A stretch of DNA of 64,000 bases from Pirellulales bacterium (GCA_019745975.1 JAIESQ010000073.1:39994-103993); one strand, 5' to 3'. Shown: positions 38,926-46,691, counted from the first letter of the stretch. Numbers and translations: made by a program. The notes: generated by a model from the letters alone, not told the origin.

Positions 38926-39828
38926 ATGACTACGGTCCTCGATGCGCCCGCCGTGCGCGCCGGCGAACAGCGCCAGGCTCACCGCTTTCTCGTCGCCGAG
39001 GAGCGACAGGCCACGCTCGTCGAGATTCGCGGCCAGCGATACGACGCCCGGGTGGTCGACGAGTCGGCCAGCGGATTGCTGGTGGTGGTCTTCGCGCCGC
39101 TCGAACTGACCATCGCGATGCAGGTGTTGGTCTATTGCGAAGACGCCTGGTTGCCGGCAGAGGTCGTGCGGACGCAAATCCGCGATGGCGAGACGATCGT
39201 TGGGCTGCGTCGCCTCGAAGAGGAATTCGATCCTGAAGCGATCGCCACGCGCGACTTTCAGATACGCGACCTGATGCCGGCTGGTATCTTCTTCTGGCTG
39301 GTGGCGGCAGTGCTCGTGGCACTCGTCGTCGTGGTGGTCTTGTCGCCGACGCCGGAACCGCAAGTCGCGGCGCGGCGATCCGACACTGGGGGTTTCGCTC
39401 CGACGGTCCGCGCGGACAGTCGCTCGATCACGCGGTCACAGTCGGTTCCGCAGCCGACAAAGCACGGCAAGCCAGCGCGGACGCCAGTCGTTCGCCGTCC
39501 GAAGCCAAAGGCCACCGAGCCCGCGGATGCCGCCAAGGCTGAGCCGAAGGCCGATCCCGTCGAGCCCCGCGAACCGAGCGAGACGACCCCCCGCGAGTCA
39601 CCGGGCAAGACGAACGACGGCGCAGGCCGGGCACCATGGTTGGCGATCTTTGCCGACCCCGAAGTCGCCGACGAGCTTGAGCTCAGCGAGGAGCAGCGTC
39701 GCCGTCTCGACGAGCTCGAGCAGCAAACGCCGGCCGACGAACTGCCCGAGGCGGTTCTCGATGTGCTCACGCCCGAACAGCGCCAGCGACTCGAACAGCG
39801 CGCGGCCGACGGTGCGGCAGCTTCGTAA
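38926..39828 (+). CDS. PilZ-like membrane protein with LTxEQ tail
   Basis: A 300-residue protein. Residues about 10-110 look like a PilZ domain (RFLVAEERQATLVEIRGQRYDARVVDESASGLLVV), a c-di-GMP-binding fold, though the RxxxR motif is not clear. A membrane helix follows (AGIFFWLVAAVLVALVVVVVL). A proline-rich basic linker then leads to LELSEEQRRRLDELEQQ and VLTPEQRQRLEQ, the same LTxEQ type as in the kinase at 19181. Start ATG 38926 has AGGAGAGG before it. Function unknown. Confidence 0.7.
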   Translation: MTTVLDAPAVRAGEQRQAHRFLVAEERQATLVEIRGQRYDARVVDESASGLLVVVFAPLELTIAMQVLVYCEDAWLPAEVVRTQIRDGETIVGLRRLEEEFDPEAIATRDFQIRDLMPAGIFFWLVAAVLVALVVVVVLSPTPEPQVAARRSDTGGFAPTVRADSRSITRSQSVPQPTKHGKPARTPVVRRPKPKATEPADAAKAEPKADPVEPREPSETTPRESPGKTNDGAGRAPWLAIFADPEVADELELSEEQRRRLDELEQQTPADELPEAVLDVLTPEQRQRLEQRAADGAAAS

Positions 39829-39932
39829 GCCGTGCCTGCATCGGCCGCAATCGCGCGGAGGGCCGCGGGGGCACCTTGACGTCCGGCGGGGTTCGTCGCA
39901 AGCTGTGATTCGCGGCGTGGTCTCATCATCGT

Positions 39933-40014
<82 letters not shown>

Positions 40015-40054
40015 TTGTGTGCCAGGAGGAACCGCGTGGAACACGGTCGCTTTT

Positions 40055-40083
40055 TTGACACGCGATGCATTTAGGAATAAGCT
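40055..40083 (+). promoter_or_regulatory. Probable promoter of the XRE repressor gene
   Basis: TTGACA (40055-40060), a 17-base spacer, then TAAGCT (40078-40083). The end of the spacer reads GGAATAA, exactly as in the second promoter at 40343. The expected start of transcription (about 40090) is one or two bases before the ATG at 40092, so the repressor mRNA may be leaderless. The -10 match is weak. Confidence 0.55.
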
Positions 40084-40091
40084 CAGGAGTT

Positions 40092-40346
40092 ATGAACGTG
40101 ATCACGGACGCCAAAGCGAAGGCCAACATCGCCGCCAACGTGCAGCGGCTTATGGAGATGCACGGATTCACCCAAGCACAACTGGCGGAAGCAACGGGCG
40201 AAACACAGGGGGCCATTTCTAAGGTTTTGAACGGGCATCACATGCCCGGCGCGGGCTTTCTCGCCCGACTCGCCGAGGCACTTGACTACTCGACCGACAA
40301 GCTGCTGGCGAAACCGCCAACGGAAGCCCGCCGACAAAGCGCTTGA
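40092..40346 (+). CDS. XRE/Cro-CI family repressor
   Basis: An 84-residue helix-turn-helix protein: KANIAANVQRLMEMHGFTQAQLAEATGETQGAISKVLNGHHMPGAGFLARLAEALDYSTDKLLA. This is a single HTH_3 domain with a short tail and no cleavage domain. It is the likely lysogeny regulator. ATG 40092 is chosen because the promoter covers the earlier ATG 40065; GTG 40098 has better spacing to AGGAG. Its stop codon overlaps the -35 box of the next promoter, whose palindrome is the probable operator. Confidence 0.85.
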   Translation: MNVITDAKAKANIAANVQRLMEMHGFTQAQLAEATGETQGAISKVLNGHHMPGAGFLARLAEALDYSTDKLLAKPPTEARRQSA

Positions 40347-40371
40347 CAAACTATTCCGATCGGAATAAATT
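40343..40371 (+). promoter_or_regulatory. Promoter with embedded palindromic operator
   Basis: TTGACA (40343-40348), 17-base spacer, TAAATT (40366-40371). The perfect 16-base palindrome TATTCCGATCGGAATA (40352-40367) fills the spacer and enters the -10 box. Its right half recurs at the same distance from the -35 box in the promoter before the repressor. A repressor bound here would block polymerase. It points toward the integrase gene about 200 bases on. Confidence 0.7.
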
Positions 40372-40572
40372 GCCTGCCATCGCGCCTGCCGGGTGGCCCG
40401 CTACCTCAGCGGATCAGCAGGCCCGATCTCTGAGGACCGCGCGCCGAAGGTTAGCACCCAGGGCGCGGCGCACGGCGGCGGGTCATGACGGCCACGGGCT
40501 ACTACCTGGCAAACAGCGACTCGCCGCGCCGCGGCGGGCGTCCCAATTGCCCACTTCGCGGGGGTAGCTCGC

Positions 40573-41496
40573 ATGATCGCGCACAACACGTCGGAACTCT
40601 CTGCTTTCTTTCAATCGACCTACGTACACCGACACTTACTGGCGCCCACGTCGATCCCCAACTACCAAGGCACCATCAATCTGTTCGACCAATTCGCCGG
40701 CCGCACGATCGCGCTGGAGGACATTACACCGGTGCTGATCGCGCAATTCTTGACGTGGCTACGCAAGGAAAAAGGCCGCCGGGTCAACACGCTCCGCAAG
40801 CACCGCCGGACCTTGGCGGCCATCTTGCACGAAGCGCGGCGCCACCGCCTCACGCGCATCAGACTGCGCGACATCCCTACCCCGAAGAAGCAAAAGAAAC
40901 TGCCGCGCGCCTGGACCCCTGCCCAATTCGCCACCGTGATCGACGACGCCAGCCAGCACCTTATCGGCTACGTCGGCCGCTACCCGATGCGAATCTGGTT
41001 TCCCTCACTGTGCCTAACGGCCTGGTCGGCCGATTGGCGCATCAGCGCGTGCATGGCGCTCGAAACGGCGCGAGTCAACATCGAGACAGGGGCAATCGTC
41101 AGCCGCGAGAGCAAAGGGGACGAAGAGCGCTGCGCGTGGCTCACGCCCCAAGCGCTCGAGGCCATGCGCCGAATCTGGGATCCATCGCGGCGCGAAGTTT
41201 ACGGCGACTGGATTTACGACCGGACCACCCCAAGCTGGCCAGCTCTGACCAAAATTCTCAAGGCGATCATCGCCCGGACGGGCGTGCCGGACATTGGCCG
41301 CTTTCACGCCATCCGGCGGACCAGCACCACGGCCGTGGCGGTCACGCATGGCATCGACGCCGCGGCCGACCACGCGGGGCACTCACACCACAGTGTCACC
41401 CGGGCCAGCTACATCGACCCGACGCACCTGACGCCGAGCGAATCGAAATTGCCGCCTTTGAATCTGGCGCGCGGCAATCAACTGCGCTTGTTCTAG
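40573..41496 (+). CDS. int: Tyrosine recombinase, phage integrase
   Basis: A 307-residue integrase. An N-terminal core-binding domain (SELSAFFQSTYVHRHLLAPTSIPNYQGTINLFDQF, ending near 105) precedes the catalytic domain. Catalytic residues are all visible: R156 in DWRIS, K181 in ESKGDE, H245 and R248 in RFHAIRR, H270 in DHAGHS, Y280 in RASYID. It should carry out site-specific insertion at the neighbouring tRNA-Leu. A GGGGG-rich stretch lies nine bases before the ATG. No excisionase gene was recognised next to it. A terminator follows. Confidence 0.95.
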   Translation: MIAHNTSELSAFFQSTYVHRHLLAPTSIPNYQGTINLFDQFAGRTIALEDITPVLIAQFLTWLRKEKGRRVNTLRKHRRTLAAILHEARRHRLTRIRLRDIPTPKKQKKLPRAWTPAQFATVIDDASQHLIGYVGRYPMRIWFPSLCLTAWSADWRISACMALETARVNIETGAIVSRESKGDEERCAWLTPQALEAMRRIWDPSRREVYGDWIYDRTTPSWPALTKILKAIIARTGVPDIGRFHAIRRTSTTAVAVTHGIDAAADHAGHSHHSVTRASYIDPTHLTPSESKLPPLNLARGNQLRLF

Positions 41497-41519
41497 TTGT
41501 CCCTGGCCACGAGCCCCCA

Positions 41520-41577
41520 GGCTCGCCGGAACACATCCTAGCCGCCACCCCAGGGCTAGTTCCGGCGGGCCTTTTTT
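41520..41577 (+). terminator. Rho-independent terminator after integrase
   Basis: A 13-pair stem with one G-U pair: GGCTCGCCGGAAC (41520-41532) with GTTCCGGCGGGCC (41559-41571), followed by six T at 41572-41577. The inner part can pair again (CTAGCC with GGCTAG). It separates the integrase from the following gene block. Confidence 0.85.
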
Positions 41578-41615
41578 GTTGCGTCACCCCAACCACCTAG
41601 CCCGGAGGCCCACGC

Positions 41616-42035
41616 ATGGCCCGCAAACCCGCCTTACTGTGCGACGAAGCCACGGCCGAAACGCTCGACCACCTGTCAAAAAGCCAGGCCATCGACCTGG
41701 CCATTCGCCTGGTCCGGGCCAACTACGGCCGCCCCGACCTGAACGGGGCCGAACTCGTGGCCGCCATCGAAAAAGAAATGCAGCCGATCTACCTGACCCG
41801 CCGCGACAAGCAGGCCGACCTCACCGGCCGCTATCCCAAAATGCTCCGCGCCGTGGCCGACCGCGTCCGCGCCCGTGAGGCCCGCGCGGCCCAGGACCGC
41901 GCGGCCAAGGCGATGGGCTTTACGGACCACGCCGAGCGCAGCCGCGCGGAATACCTGGCCAGCCGGCCCGTCCCCGCCGGGATGAACCATTACGACGGCA
42001 GCCGGGGGCAGGGCGCCCGCGGCTTTGGCAACTAA
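41616..42035 (+). CDS. Prophage protein, unknown
   Basis: A 139-residue basic, largely helical protein (ATAETLDHLSKSQAIDLAIRLVRANYGRPDLNGAELVAAIEKEMQPIYLTRRDKQ). GGAGG seven bases before ATG supports the start. No family recognised; first gene of the block after the integrase terminator. Confidence 0.75.
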   Translation: MARKPALLCDEATAETLDHLSKSQAIDLAIRLVRANYGRPDLNGAELVAAIEKEMQPIYLTRRDKQADLTGRYPKMLRAVADRVRAREARAAQDRAAKAMGFTDHAERSRAEYLASRPVPAGMNHYDGSRGQGARGFGN

Positions 42036-42101
42036 CCCGCACTGGCCCGCCGGCCTGGTCAGGGAGGACCGGGCCGCTGGCCGCCACCAGGAGCTTACGC
42101 A

Positions 42102-42341
42102 ATGGCCCAACGTACCTTCATCGCCGCCCACGCTTTCCCCAACTGGGCGGACCCCGTCCGCCCCACGATCGACCGCATCAACAACGCCGCCACCAAATAC
42201 AGCGCCCGCGTCGAACCCCGCGGCATCAGCTTCCGCCACGTCGACAGCGAAATCGGCTTCGCCCACAACCGCAGCGAATTCGATTACATGGCCGCGTCGA
42301 TCCTGCGCCGCATCGGCCAAATGAGCGGGGGGGCCGCATGA
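42102..42341 (+). CDS. Small prophage protein, unknown
   Basis: A 79-residue protein (FIAAHAFPNWADPVRPTIDRINNAATKYSARVEPRG...). AGGAG lies nine bases upstream. Its stop overlaps the next start. No family recognised. Confidence 0.7.
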   Translation: MAQRTFIAAHAFPNWADPVRPTIDRINNAATKYSARVEPRGISFRHVDSEIGFAHNRSEFDYMAASILRRIGQMSGGAA

Positions 42342-42556
42342 ATACGCCAACACTTGCCCTCCTGGCCGCGTGCGAACGCGCCGAGCGGATTTTACGCGAC
42401 TGTATCCGCCTGGAGTTATCGGCCGCGGCCTGGGACTCAATCAGGGACGAGCCTTACCTCCACGCCAGCGGACCAGTATGGATCGGCGCGCCCGGAACGC
42501 ACCCCCTCCTGGAAATCCTGCGCCGCGCGATCGCCGCGGGCAAGGGGGCCGCATGA
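42338..42556 (+). CDS. Small prophage protein, unknown
   Basis: A 72-residue helical protein (LALLAACERAERILRDCIRLELSAAAWDSIRDEP). It is coupled to both neighbours by four-base overlaps (ATGA). The tail ILRRAIAAGKGAA is basic. Function unknown. Confidence 0.65.
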   Translation: MNTPTLALLAACERAERILRDCIRLELSAAAWDSIRDEPYLHASGPVWIGAPGTHPLLEILRRAIAAGKGAA

Positions 42557-42855
42557 ACACCGCCGCCAGCAAACGCGAGACGATCGCCGCGGCCGGCTTG
42601 CGCCGCATCCGCCAACCGCAGGAACGGGCCTGGGGGCCGAAAGACGCGGCCACCTGGGCCGACGCCAGCGGCCGCTACCGCCTGCGCCACGTCCGCCGGG
42701 CCTGGGGCATCGAATTGGCCCCGCCCGTCTGGCACGTGCTGAAACTGCGCCGCGCGCCCGACGGCCAGCTCTGGCTGCAACTGATCGGCCGGCATTTTTC
42801 GCTCACCGCGGCCCTGCGGACCTTGCGGGCCGCCCAGCGGGGAGACCGACCGTGA
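42553..42855 (+). CDS. Small basic prophage protein, unknown
   Basis: A 100-residue Arg-rich protein (RYRLRHVRRAWGIELAPPVWHVLKLRRAPDGQLWLQLIGRHFSL). The frame is open upstream, but ATG 42553 overlaps the previous stop as ATGA, the pattern of the whole block. Charge suggests nucleic-acid contact; no family recognised. Confidence 0.65.
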   Translation: MNTAASKRETIAAAGLRRIRQPQERAWGPKDAATWADASGRYRLRHVRRAWGIELAPPVWHVLKLRRAPDGQLWLQLIGRHFSLTAALRTLRAAQRGDRP

Positions 42856-43109
42856 GGCCAAACGGCATCCAGAAGAAACCGCCCGTGTACCGCGATCCAT
42901 GCATGCCGTGGTTCACGCGCTTGAGCAAGGCCGCCCTAGCCGATTGCGTGGTTGACCTGCTACGGACCGACGGCGCGCGACACGCCGAGCGCTCCCTAGA
43001 CGACCCCGTGAGCGAAGCCGAGGCCATCGCCCGGCTGCGCGCCGTGCTGCTTCTGCGCGCCGTGCTGCTTCTGCGCGACGACAAGCCCCCCGCGGAGGCC
43101 ACCCTATGA
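42852..43109 (+). CDS. Small prophage protein with internal tandem duplication
   Basis: An 85-residue protein starting GTG at 42852, overlapping the previous stop as GTGA. It contains RAVLLLRAVLLLRDD, produced by an 18-base tandem duplication. The remainder (WFTRLSKAALADCVVDLLRTDGARHAERSL) is helical. Function unknown. Confidence 0.65.
   Translation: MRPNGIQKKPPVYRDPCMPWFTRLSKAALADCVVDLLRTDGARHAERSLDDPVSEAEAIARLRAVLLLRAVLLLRDDKPPAEATL
43035..43078 (+). repeat. 18-base tandem repeat, 2.4 copies
   Basis: Unit CTGCGCGCCGTGCTGCTT occurs at 43035-43052 and 43053-43070, followed by a partial third. It is in frame and adds six residues (RAVLLL) to the protein; copy number may vary by slippage. Confidence 0.9.
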
Positions 43110-43333
43110 CGCGCCCCCGCCGCATCGGCCACGACGGCACCGCCGCTACGCTGCTGCCCTACTTTGACCTGGCCATCGGACAGCGGCCGGCCTTTCGCGC
43201 CTGGCAGATTCCCGAAGCCGCTGCCGGGACCATCGCTGCGATGATCGAACTGCGCGACGCCGTGACCGACTTTCACGCGCGCACCTGGTGCGACCTGGCC
43301 GGCGGCGCCGCCGGCCAGCTACCGAAGGACTGA
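43106..43333 (+). CDS. Small prophage protein, unknown
   Basis: A 75-residue protein (LLPYFDLAIGQRPAFRAWQIPEAAAGTIAAMIELRDAVTDFHARTWCDL) starting in a four-base overlap with the previous gene. No family recognised. Confidence 0.65.
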   Translation: MTRPRRIGHDGTAATLLPYFDLAIGQRPAFRAWQIPEAAAGTIAAMIELRDAVTDFHARTWCDLAGGAAGQLPKD

Positions 43334-43363
43334 CCCACCCCACCCCGCAAGGAGGCCCGCCCC

Positions 43364-43792
43364 ATGGCCCTGATCGCCCTGAACTTGCAAACGCTCGACC
43401 GCCTCGACCCCAAGCTACAAGCGGCCTTCACCACCCACCTGCGCCGCGCCGTGCAGGACTGCCTCGACCGGCCGGCCGAGAAGAAAGGCCGCCGCGTGCT
43501 GCTGGAAGTGGAAGTAACCCCGATTCTCGATGACGACGGGGGCTGTAGCCGCGTGAATGCCGACTTCAAATTCCGCGACAAGCTGCCCGACCGCCGCAGC
43601 CGCACCTACGAAATGATCGCCCAGCGCGATGGCCGCCTGATCCTCAACGAGTTTTCGCCGACGGCCCCCGACCAACTCACGATCGACGACGTCCCGGGCC
43701 CGGGCCAGGAAGTGCAAGCGCCAAAGCTACCGCCCCCCGAGCCGGCCGACCGCGCCGCCTCAGACCGCAAATCGGCCGCCGCCGGGGACTAG
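43364..43792 (+). CDS. Prophage protein, unknown
   Basis: A 142-residue protein with a clear AAGGAGG site eight bases upstream. The core RRVLLEVEVTPILDDDGGCSRVNADFKFRDKLPDRRSRTYEMIAQRDGRLILNEFSPTAPDQLTIDD looks like a small beta-rich domain; the tail is Pro-rich. A strong terminator follows. Proteins of this kind occur in phage early regions next to DUF2303-like genes; function unknown. Confidence 0.75.
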   Translation: MALIALNLQTLDRLDPKLQAAFTTHLRRAVQDCLDRPAEKKGRRVLLEVEVTPILDDDGGCSRVNADFKFRDKLPDRRSRTYEMIAQRDGRLILNEFSPTAPDQLTIDDVPGPGQEVQAPKLPPPEPADRAASDRKSAAAGD

Positions 43793-43808
43793 CAAAAATA
43801 CCCCCATC

Positions 43809-43873
43809 GGGAACCCGGGGCGGGAGCGCGGGAACCGCCTACCCACGCCGCCCGCCCCGGGACCCGTTTTTTT
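43809..43873 (+). terminator. Strong rho-independent terminator
   Basis: A perfect 11-pair stem CCCGGGGCGGG (43814-43824) with CCCGCCCCGGG (43851-43861), extended by GGG/CCC across a small bulge, followed by seven T (43867-43873). It closes the block of small genes. Confidence 0.88.
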
Positions 43874-43904
43874 GTCCACCCCACAACCCGCGAAAGGATG
43901 CCCC

Positions 43905-44741
43905 ATGGACCTCGCCGCCGCCGTCAAACAACTGATCGACCTGGCCGCCGCCAAAGAACAGGCCGCCCAGCGCGCCGCCACCCAGATCGAAACCCACGAC
44001 ATCGACGAACGCCACCCGAACCACTACCTACTGCGCGTGGGCGCCGAGATTACCGAGCGGGAAACCCCCGTCCCCGATTTTGCCTGCCAACTGGACCACA
44101 TCGAGGACCTGATCGACCTGGCCCGCCACGGGGAGCGCGGCGAAATGCCACCGGCCGGGACCGTCACCATCTGGCACAACCCGGCCGCCATCGTGGTCCG
44201 CCGGGCCGATTTTCCCCGGTCCGCCTACGCGCACTTGTTCCTGCACCAGAGCCGGGCCGCGCAAATCGTCGACAGCCTGGCCAAGGCCGGCAGCTTCACC
44301 CAAAAGCAATTTATCGCCCTGGTCCGCAGCGATCTGCCCAACGTGATCGAAGGCGCCGCCAGCCTGGTCGACGCCATCCGCCAACTGAAATTCACCAGCG
44401 CCAGCGAGGCCAGCGGTACCGTGCAACTGGGCAAGGAGTCCATGGGCCGCAGCATCGAAAACGAAGTAACCGGGGCCGGGGTGATCCCTGAATTCGTCAC
44501 CATGCGCCTGCCACTGTACGACAACTCCGCCCCCGTCGACTCGACCATCACCGTGACCGCAGACGTCGAAATCGACCTGGCCGAGCAGCGCTTGAGCCTG
44601 CGCCCCGTGGCCGCGCAACTCATTAGCGAAGGCCAGCGCGTGGCCGCCGACCTGCACAAGTGGCTGTCAAAGGAAGCCAACGCCGGGGACGACGAGCAGA
44701 CCATCGCCGTCTACCGCGGCCGCGTCGAATTCGAGAGCTAG
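43905..44741 (+). CDS. Prophage protein, possibly DUF2303-like
   Basis: A 278-residue protein. Middle segment TVTIWHNPAAIVVRRADFPRSAYAHLFLHQSRAAQIVDSLAKAGSFTQKQFIALVRSDLPNVI and C-terminal VTMRLPLYDNSAPVDSTITVTADVEIDLAEQRLSLRPVA resemble the DUF2303 phage proteins in order of features, but the match is only by eye. AAAGGA nine bases before ATG 43905. The earlier in-frame start at 43872 overlaps the terminator and is rejected. Function of the family is unknown. Confidence 0.65.
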   Translation: MDLAAAVKQLIDLAAAKEQAAQRAATQIETHDIDERHPNHYLLRVGAEITERETPVPDFACQLDHIEDLIDLARHGERGEMPPAGTVTIWHNPAAIVVRRADFPRSAYAHLFLHQSRAAQIVDSLAKAGSFTQKQFIALVRSDLPNVIEGAASLVDAIRQLKFTSASEASGTVQLGKESMGRSIENEVTGAGVIPEFVTMRLPLYDNSAPVDSTITVTADVEIDLAEQRLSLRPVAAQLISEGQRVAADLHKWLSKEANAGDDEQTIAVYRGRVEFES

Positions 44742-44790
44742 CGCCCGCAGAGGATGCCCCCTCCCGCCCTGACCGCGAAAGTAGCAAACC

Positions 44791-45024
44791 ATGCGCGCCG
44801 CCATTACCCGCTATCCCGGCCAGGGAATCGCCATCGACCACCCGGCCGGCCCCGTGACCGTGTACCTGGTCCGCCGCCGCGGCGGCAAAACGGGTTTTGT
44901 GCTCTTGGTCGACGGCCCCACGGCCGGGATCCACCGCCTGCCCCAGCGCATTGACGAACTGCCCGCCCCCTGCTGCGCGGCCCTCGCGCACAGCGACGGC
45001 CAACAGCCCGCGGAGGCCCCATGA
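44791..45024 (+). CDS. CsrA-like RNA-binding protein (candidate)
   Basis: A 77-residue protein whose first 50 residues follow the CsrA pattern: ITRYPGQGIAIDHPAGPVTVYLVRRRGGKTGFVLLVDGPTAGIHRLP, to be compared with the CsrA order L-T-R-x-x-G-x-x-I-x-I, V-x-V, R-x-G, L-x-I-x-A-P, h-x-R. The two arginines that contact RNA in CsrA have counterparts (ITR and IHR). CsrA binds GGA motifs near ribosome-binding sites. The match is by eye and the loops are longer than usual. It is coupled to the next gene by ATGA. Confidence 0.6.
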   Translation: MRAAITRYPGQGIAIDHPAGPVTVYLVRRRGGKTGFVLLVDGPTAGIHRLPQRIDELPAPCCAALAHSDGQQPAEAP

Positions 45025-45344
45025 GCCACCGCGCCGAGCTATTGGCCCGCCTAACCGACAACGTCACCCGTCGGAACCTGGCCGACGTAATCAGTGACGA
45101 ACTGGCCCCCATCCTCGCCAGCGCCTACCGCCAGGCCCGGGAGCGCGGCCACAACAGCCGACCCGCGTGGCTGGCCGCCGGCGCCCTCGACGCGATCGCC
45201 GCCACCCGCCTGGCCCTGGCCGTGACCATCGCCGAAGCGCTGCCGATCGACGCCGCGGCCCTGCACGCCGCGCTACACACCGACTGCGGCAATGCCGTCC
45301 GCGCCATCAACGAGGCCAGCACGAACATGAGCCCCAGCCCCTAG
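45021..45344 (+). CDS. Prophage protein, unknown
   Basis: A 107-residue helical protein (RAELLARLTDNVTRRNLADVISDELAPILASAYRQARERGHNSRPAWLAAGALDAIAATRLALAVTIAEALP). It overlaps the CsrA-like gene by four bases, suggesting joint expression. No family recognised. Confidence 0.65.
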   Translation: MSHRAELLARLTDNVTRRNLADVISDELAPILASAYRQARERGHNSRPAWLAAGALDAIAATRLALAVTIAEALPIDAAALHAALHTDCGNAVRAINEASTNMSPSP

Positions 45345-45366
45345 TGTCGGCCCCTAGTTGTCCGCG

Positions 45367-45396
45367 CGTCATTTTTGACCAGGGTGCAATACCAAC
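45367..45396 (+). promoter_or_regulatory. Repeated leader element, copy 1
   Basis: The 33 bases ending with the ATG of the DUF5131 gene are nearly identical (29 of 33) to those before the gene at 58767. Shared core: ACCAGGGT then CAATA, CAAC and ATG. Likely a translation or transcription signal; see findings. Confidence 0.6.
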
Positions 45397-46470
45397 ATGA
45401 GCGACCGCAGCGCGATCGAATGGACCGACGCCACGTGGAACCCCACCCGGGGCTGTAGCCGAGTATCGGCCGGCTGCGACAACTGCTACGCCATCCGCAC
45501 GGCCGCGCGATTCGCCGCCGCCGGCCAGCCTTACGCCGGCCTCACTCAGCGCAAGGCCAGCGGCAAAGCCAGCGGCTATGACTGGACGGGCAAACTCACG
45601 ATCGCCGACGAGGAAACCCTACTGCAACCGCTCCGCTGGCGCAAGCCCCGGCGAATTTTTGTGGACAGCATGAGCGACCTGTTTCACCCGGCCCTGCCGG
45701 CGGCCATCGTCGACCACGTTTACGCCGTCGCCGCCCTGTGCCCCCAGCACACGTTTCAGATTTTGACCAAGCGCCCCCGCCGGGCCGCGGCCTGGTACCG
45801 CCTGGCCATGCCCGCCAAAACCAAAAGCGGCCGGGCCGAACTGACCACCCCCGAGCGCGTCGGCCTGGCCGTGCTGCGGATTACGACCGACGCCATCGCC
45901 CAAAACCCGCGGGCCAAGATCGGCCGCGACGTGCAACTGGGCGGCCCCCATGGGGAACTGACCACCTGGCCGCTGCCCAATGTTTGGCTAGGCGCCAGCG
46001 TGGAAAACCAGGAGACGGCCAACGAGCGCATCCCGCCGCTACTGGAATGCCCGGCCGCCGTCCGTTTCTTGTCGTGCGAACCCTTGCTAGGGCCGATCGA
46101 CCTGACGCGCCTGCAGTACCCGGACGGCGCCAGCGACAACCTCTACACCTGCGTACCTCGACAGCCAGCGCCCGGAGAATCGCGCGTCGACTGGCTAATC
46201 GCCGGAGGAGAATCCGGCCCCGGCGCCCGCCCTTGCCATCCCGACTGGCCGCGCGCCCTGCGCGAGCAATGCGCCAGCGCCGGGGTCCCGTTTTTCTTCA
46301 AGCAATGGGGGGAATGGCTGCCCAGCCTCCAGGACGGCAACCGCGACGTCCCCGCCCCGGAATGGAACGCCAGCGATGACCCCATCCGCGTGGGGAAACA
46401 CCGTGCCGGCCGCCTCTTGGACGGCCGCCAGTACCACGAATTCCCCCAGCCCCAGGAGGCCAGCCCGTGA
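45397..46470 (+). CDS. DUF5131 (phage Gp37/Gp68) family protein
   Basis: A 357-residue protein of the phage Gp37/Gp68 family. The start EWTDATWNPTRGCSRVSAGCDNCYA has the cysteines of a radical-SAM-like cluster; FVDSMSDLFH, QILTKRP, NVWLGASVENQETANERIPPLL, RFLSCEPLLGPID, WLIAGGESGPGARP and FFFKQWGEW are family landmarks. The reaction is not known. Radical SAM chemistry is inferred from the cysteine motif. It begins after the repeated leader and its stop overlaps the next gene. Confidence 0.92.
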   Translation: MSDRSAIEWTDATWNPTRGCSRVSAGCDNCYAIRTAARFAAAGQPYAGLTQRKASGKASGYDWTGKLTIADEETLLQPLRWRKPRRIFVDSMSDLFHPALPAAIVDHVYAVAALCPQHTFQILTKRPRRAAAWYRLAMPAKTKSGRAELTTPERVGLAVLRITTDAIAQNPRAKIGRDVQLGGPHGELTTWPLPNVWLGASVENQETANERIPPLLECPAAVRFLSCEPLLGPIDLTRLQYPDGASDNLYTCVPRQPAPGESRVDWLIAGGESGPGARPCHPDWPRALREQCASAGVPFFFKQWGEWLPSLQDGNRDVPAPEWNASDDPIRVGKHRAGRLLDGRQYHEFPQPQEASP

Positions 46471-46691
46471 CCGCCAAACCCCTGCAACCGAACTGCAAAA
46501 CCCCCCATTGCCCGCGGCCCCGGGGGACGCTCCGCGCGTTTTGTTCGACGTGCTGGGCCGCCCTGCCCGAGCGCTACCGCCGCGAACTCTTGCGCCCGGG
46601 GGCCACCGACCGCGAGCGCCGGGAGGCCGTGGCCGCCGCCGTCAAGTTGCTGGCCCGGACGCCAGCGCCGCGCCTCTTGGCCCGCGCCTAG
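46467..46691 (+). CDS. Small zinc-finger-like prophage protein
   Basis: A 74-residue protein with CKTPHCPRPRGTLRAFCSTCW: two cysteine pairs fit a zinc ribbon. The rest is a basic helix. It starts in a four-base overlap with the DUF5131 gene. Its last ~15 codons lie in the first copy of a 72-base tandem duplication, so the end of the gene is repeated downstream. Function unknown. Confidence 0.65.
   Translation: MTAKPLQPNCKTPHCPRPRGTLRAFCSTCWAALPERYRRELLRPGATDRERREAVAAAVKLLARTPAPRLLARA

Noticed and set aside
40343..40567. Frame between the repressor and integrase (74 codons), and the overlapping frame 40485-41600
   Set aside because: The first would start inside the -35 box of a promoter; the second runs through the integrase gene in another frame. 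Neither shows an excisionase-like sequence.
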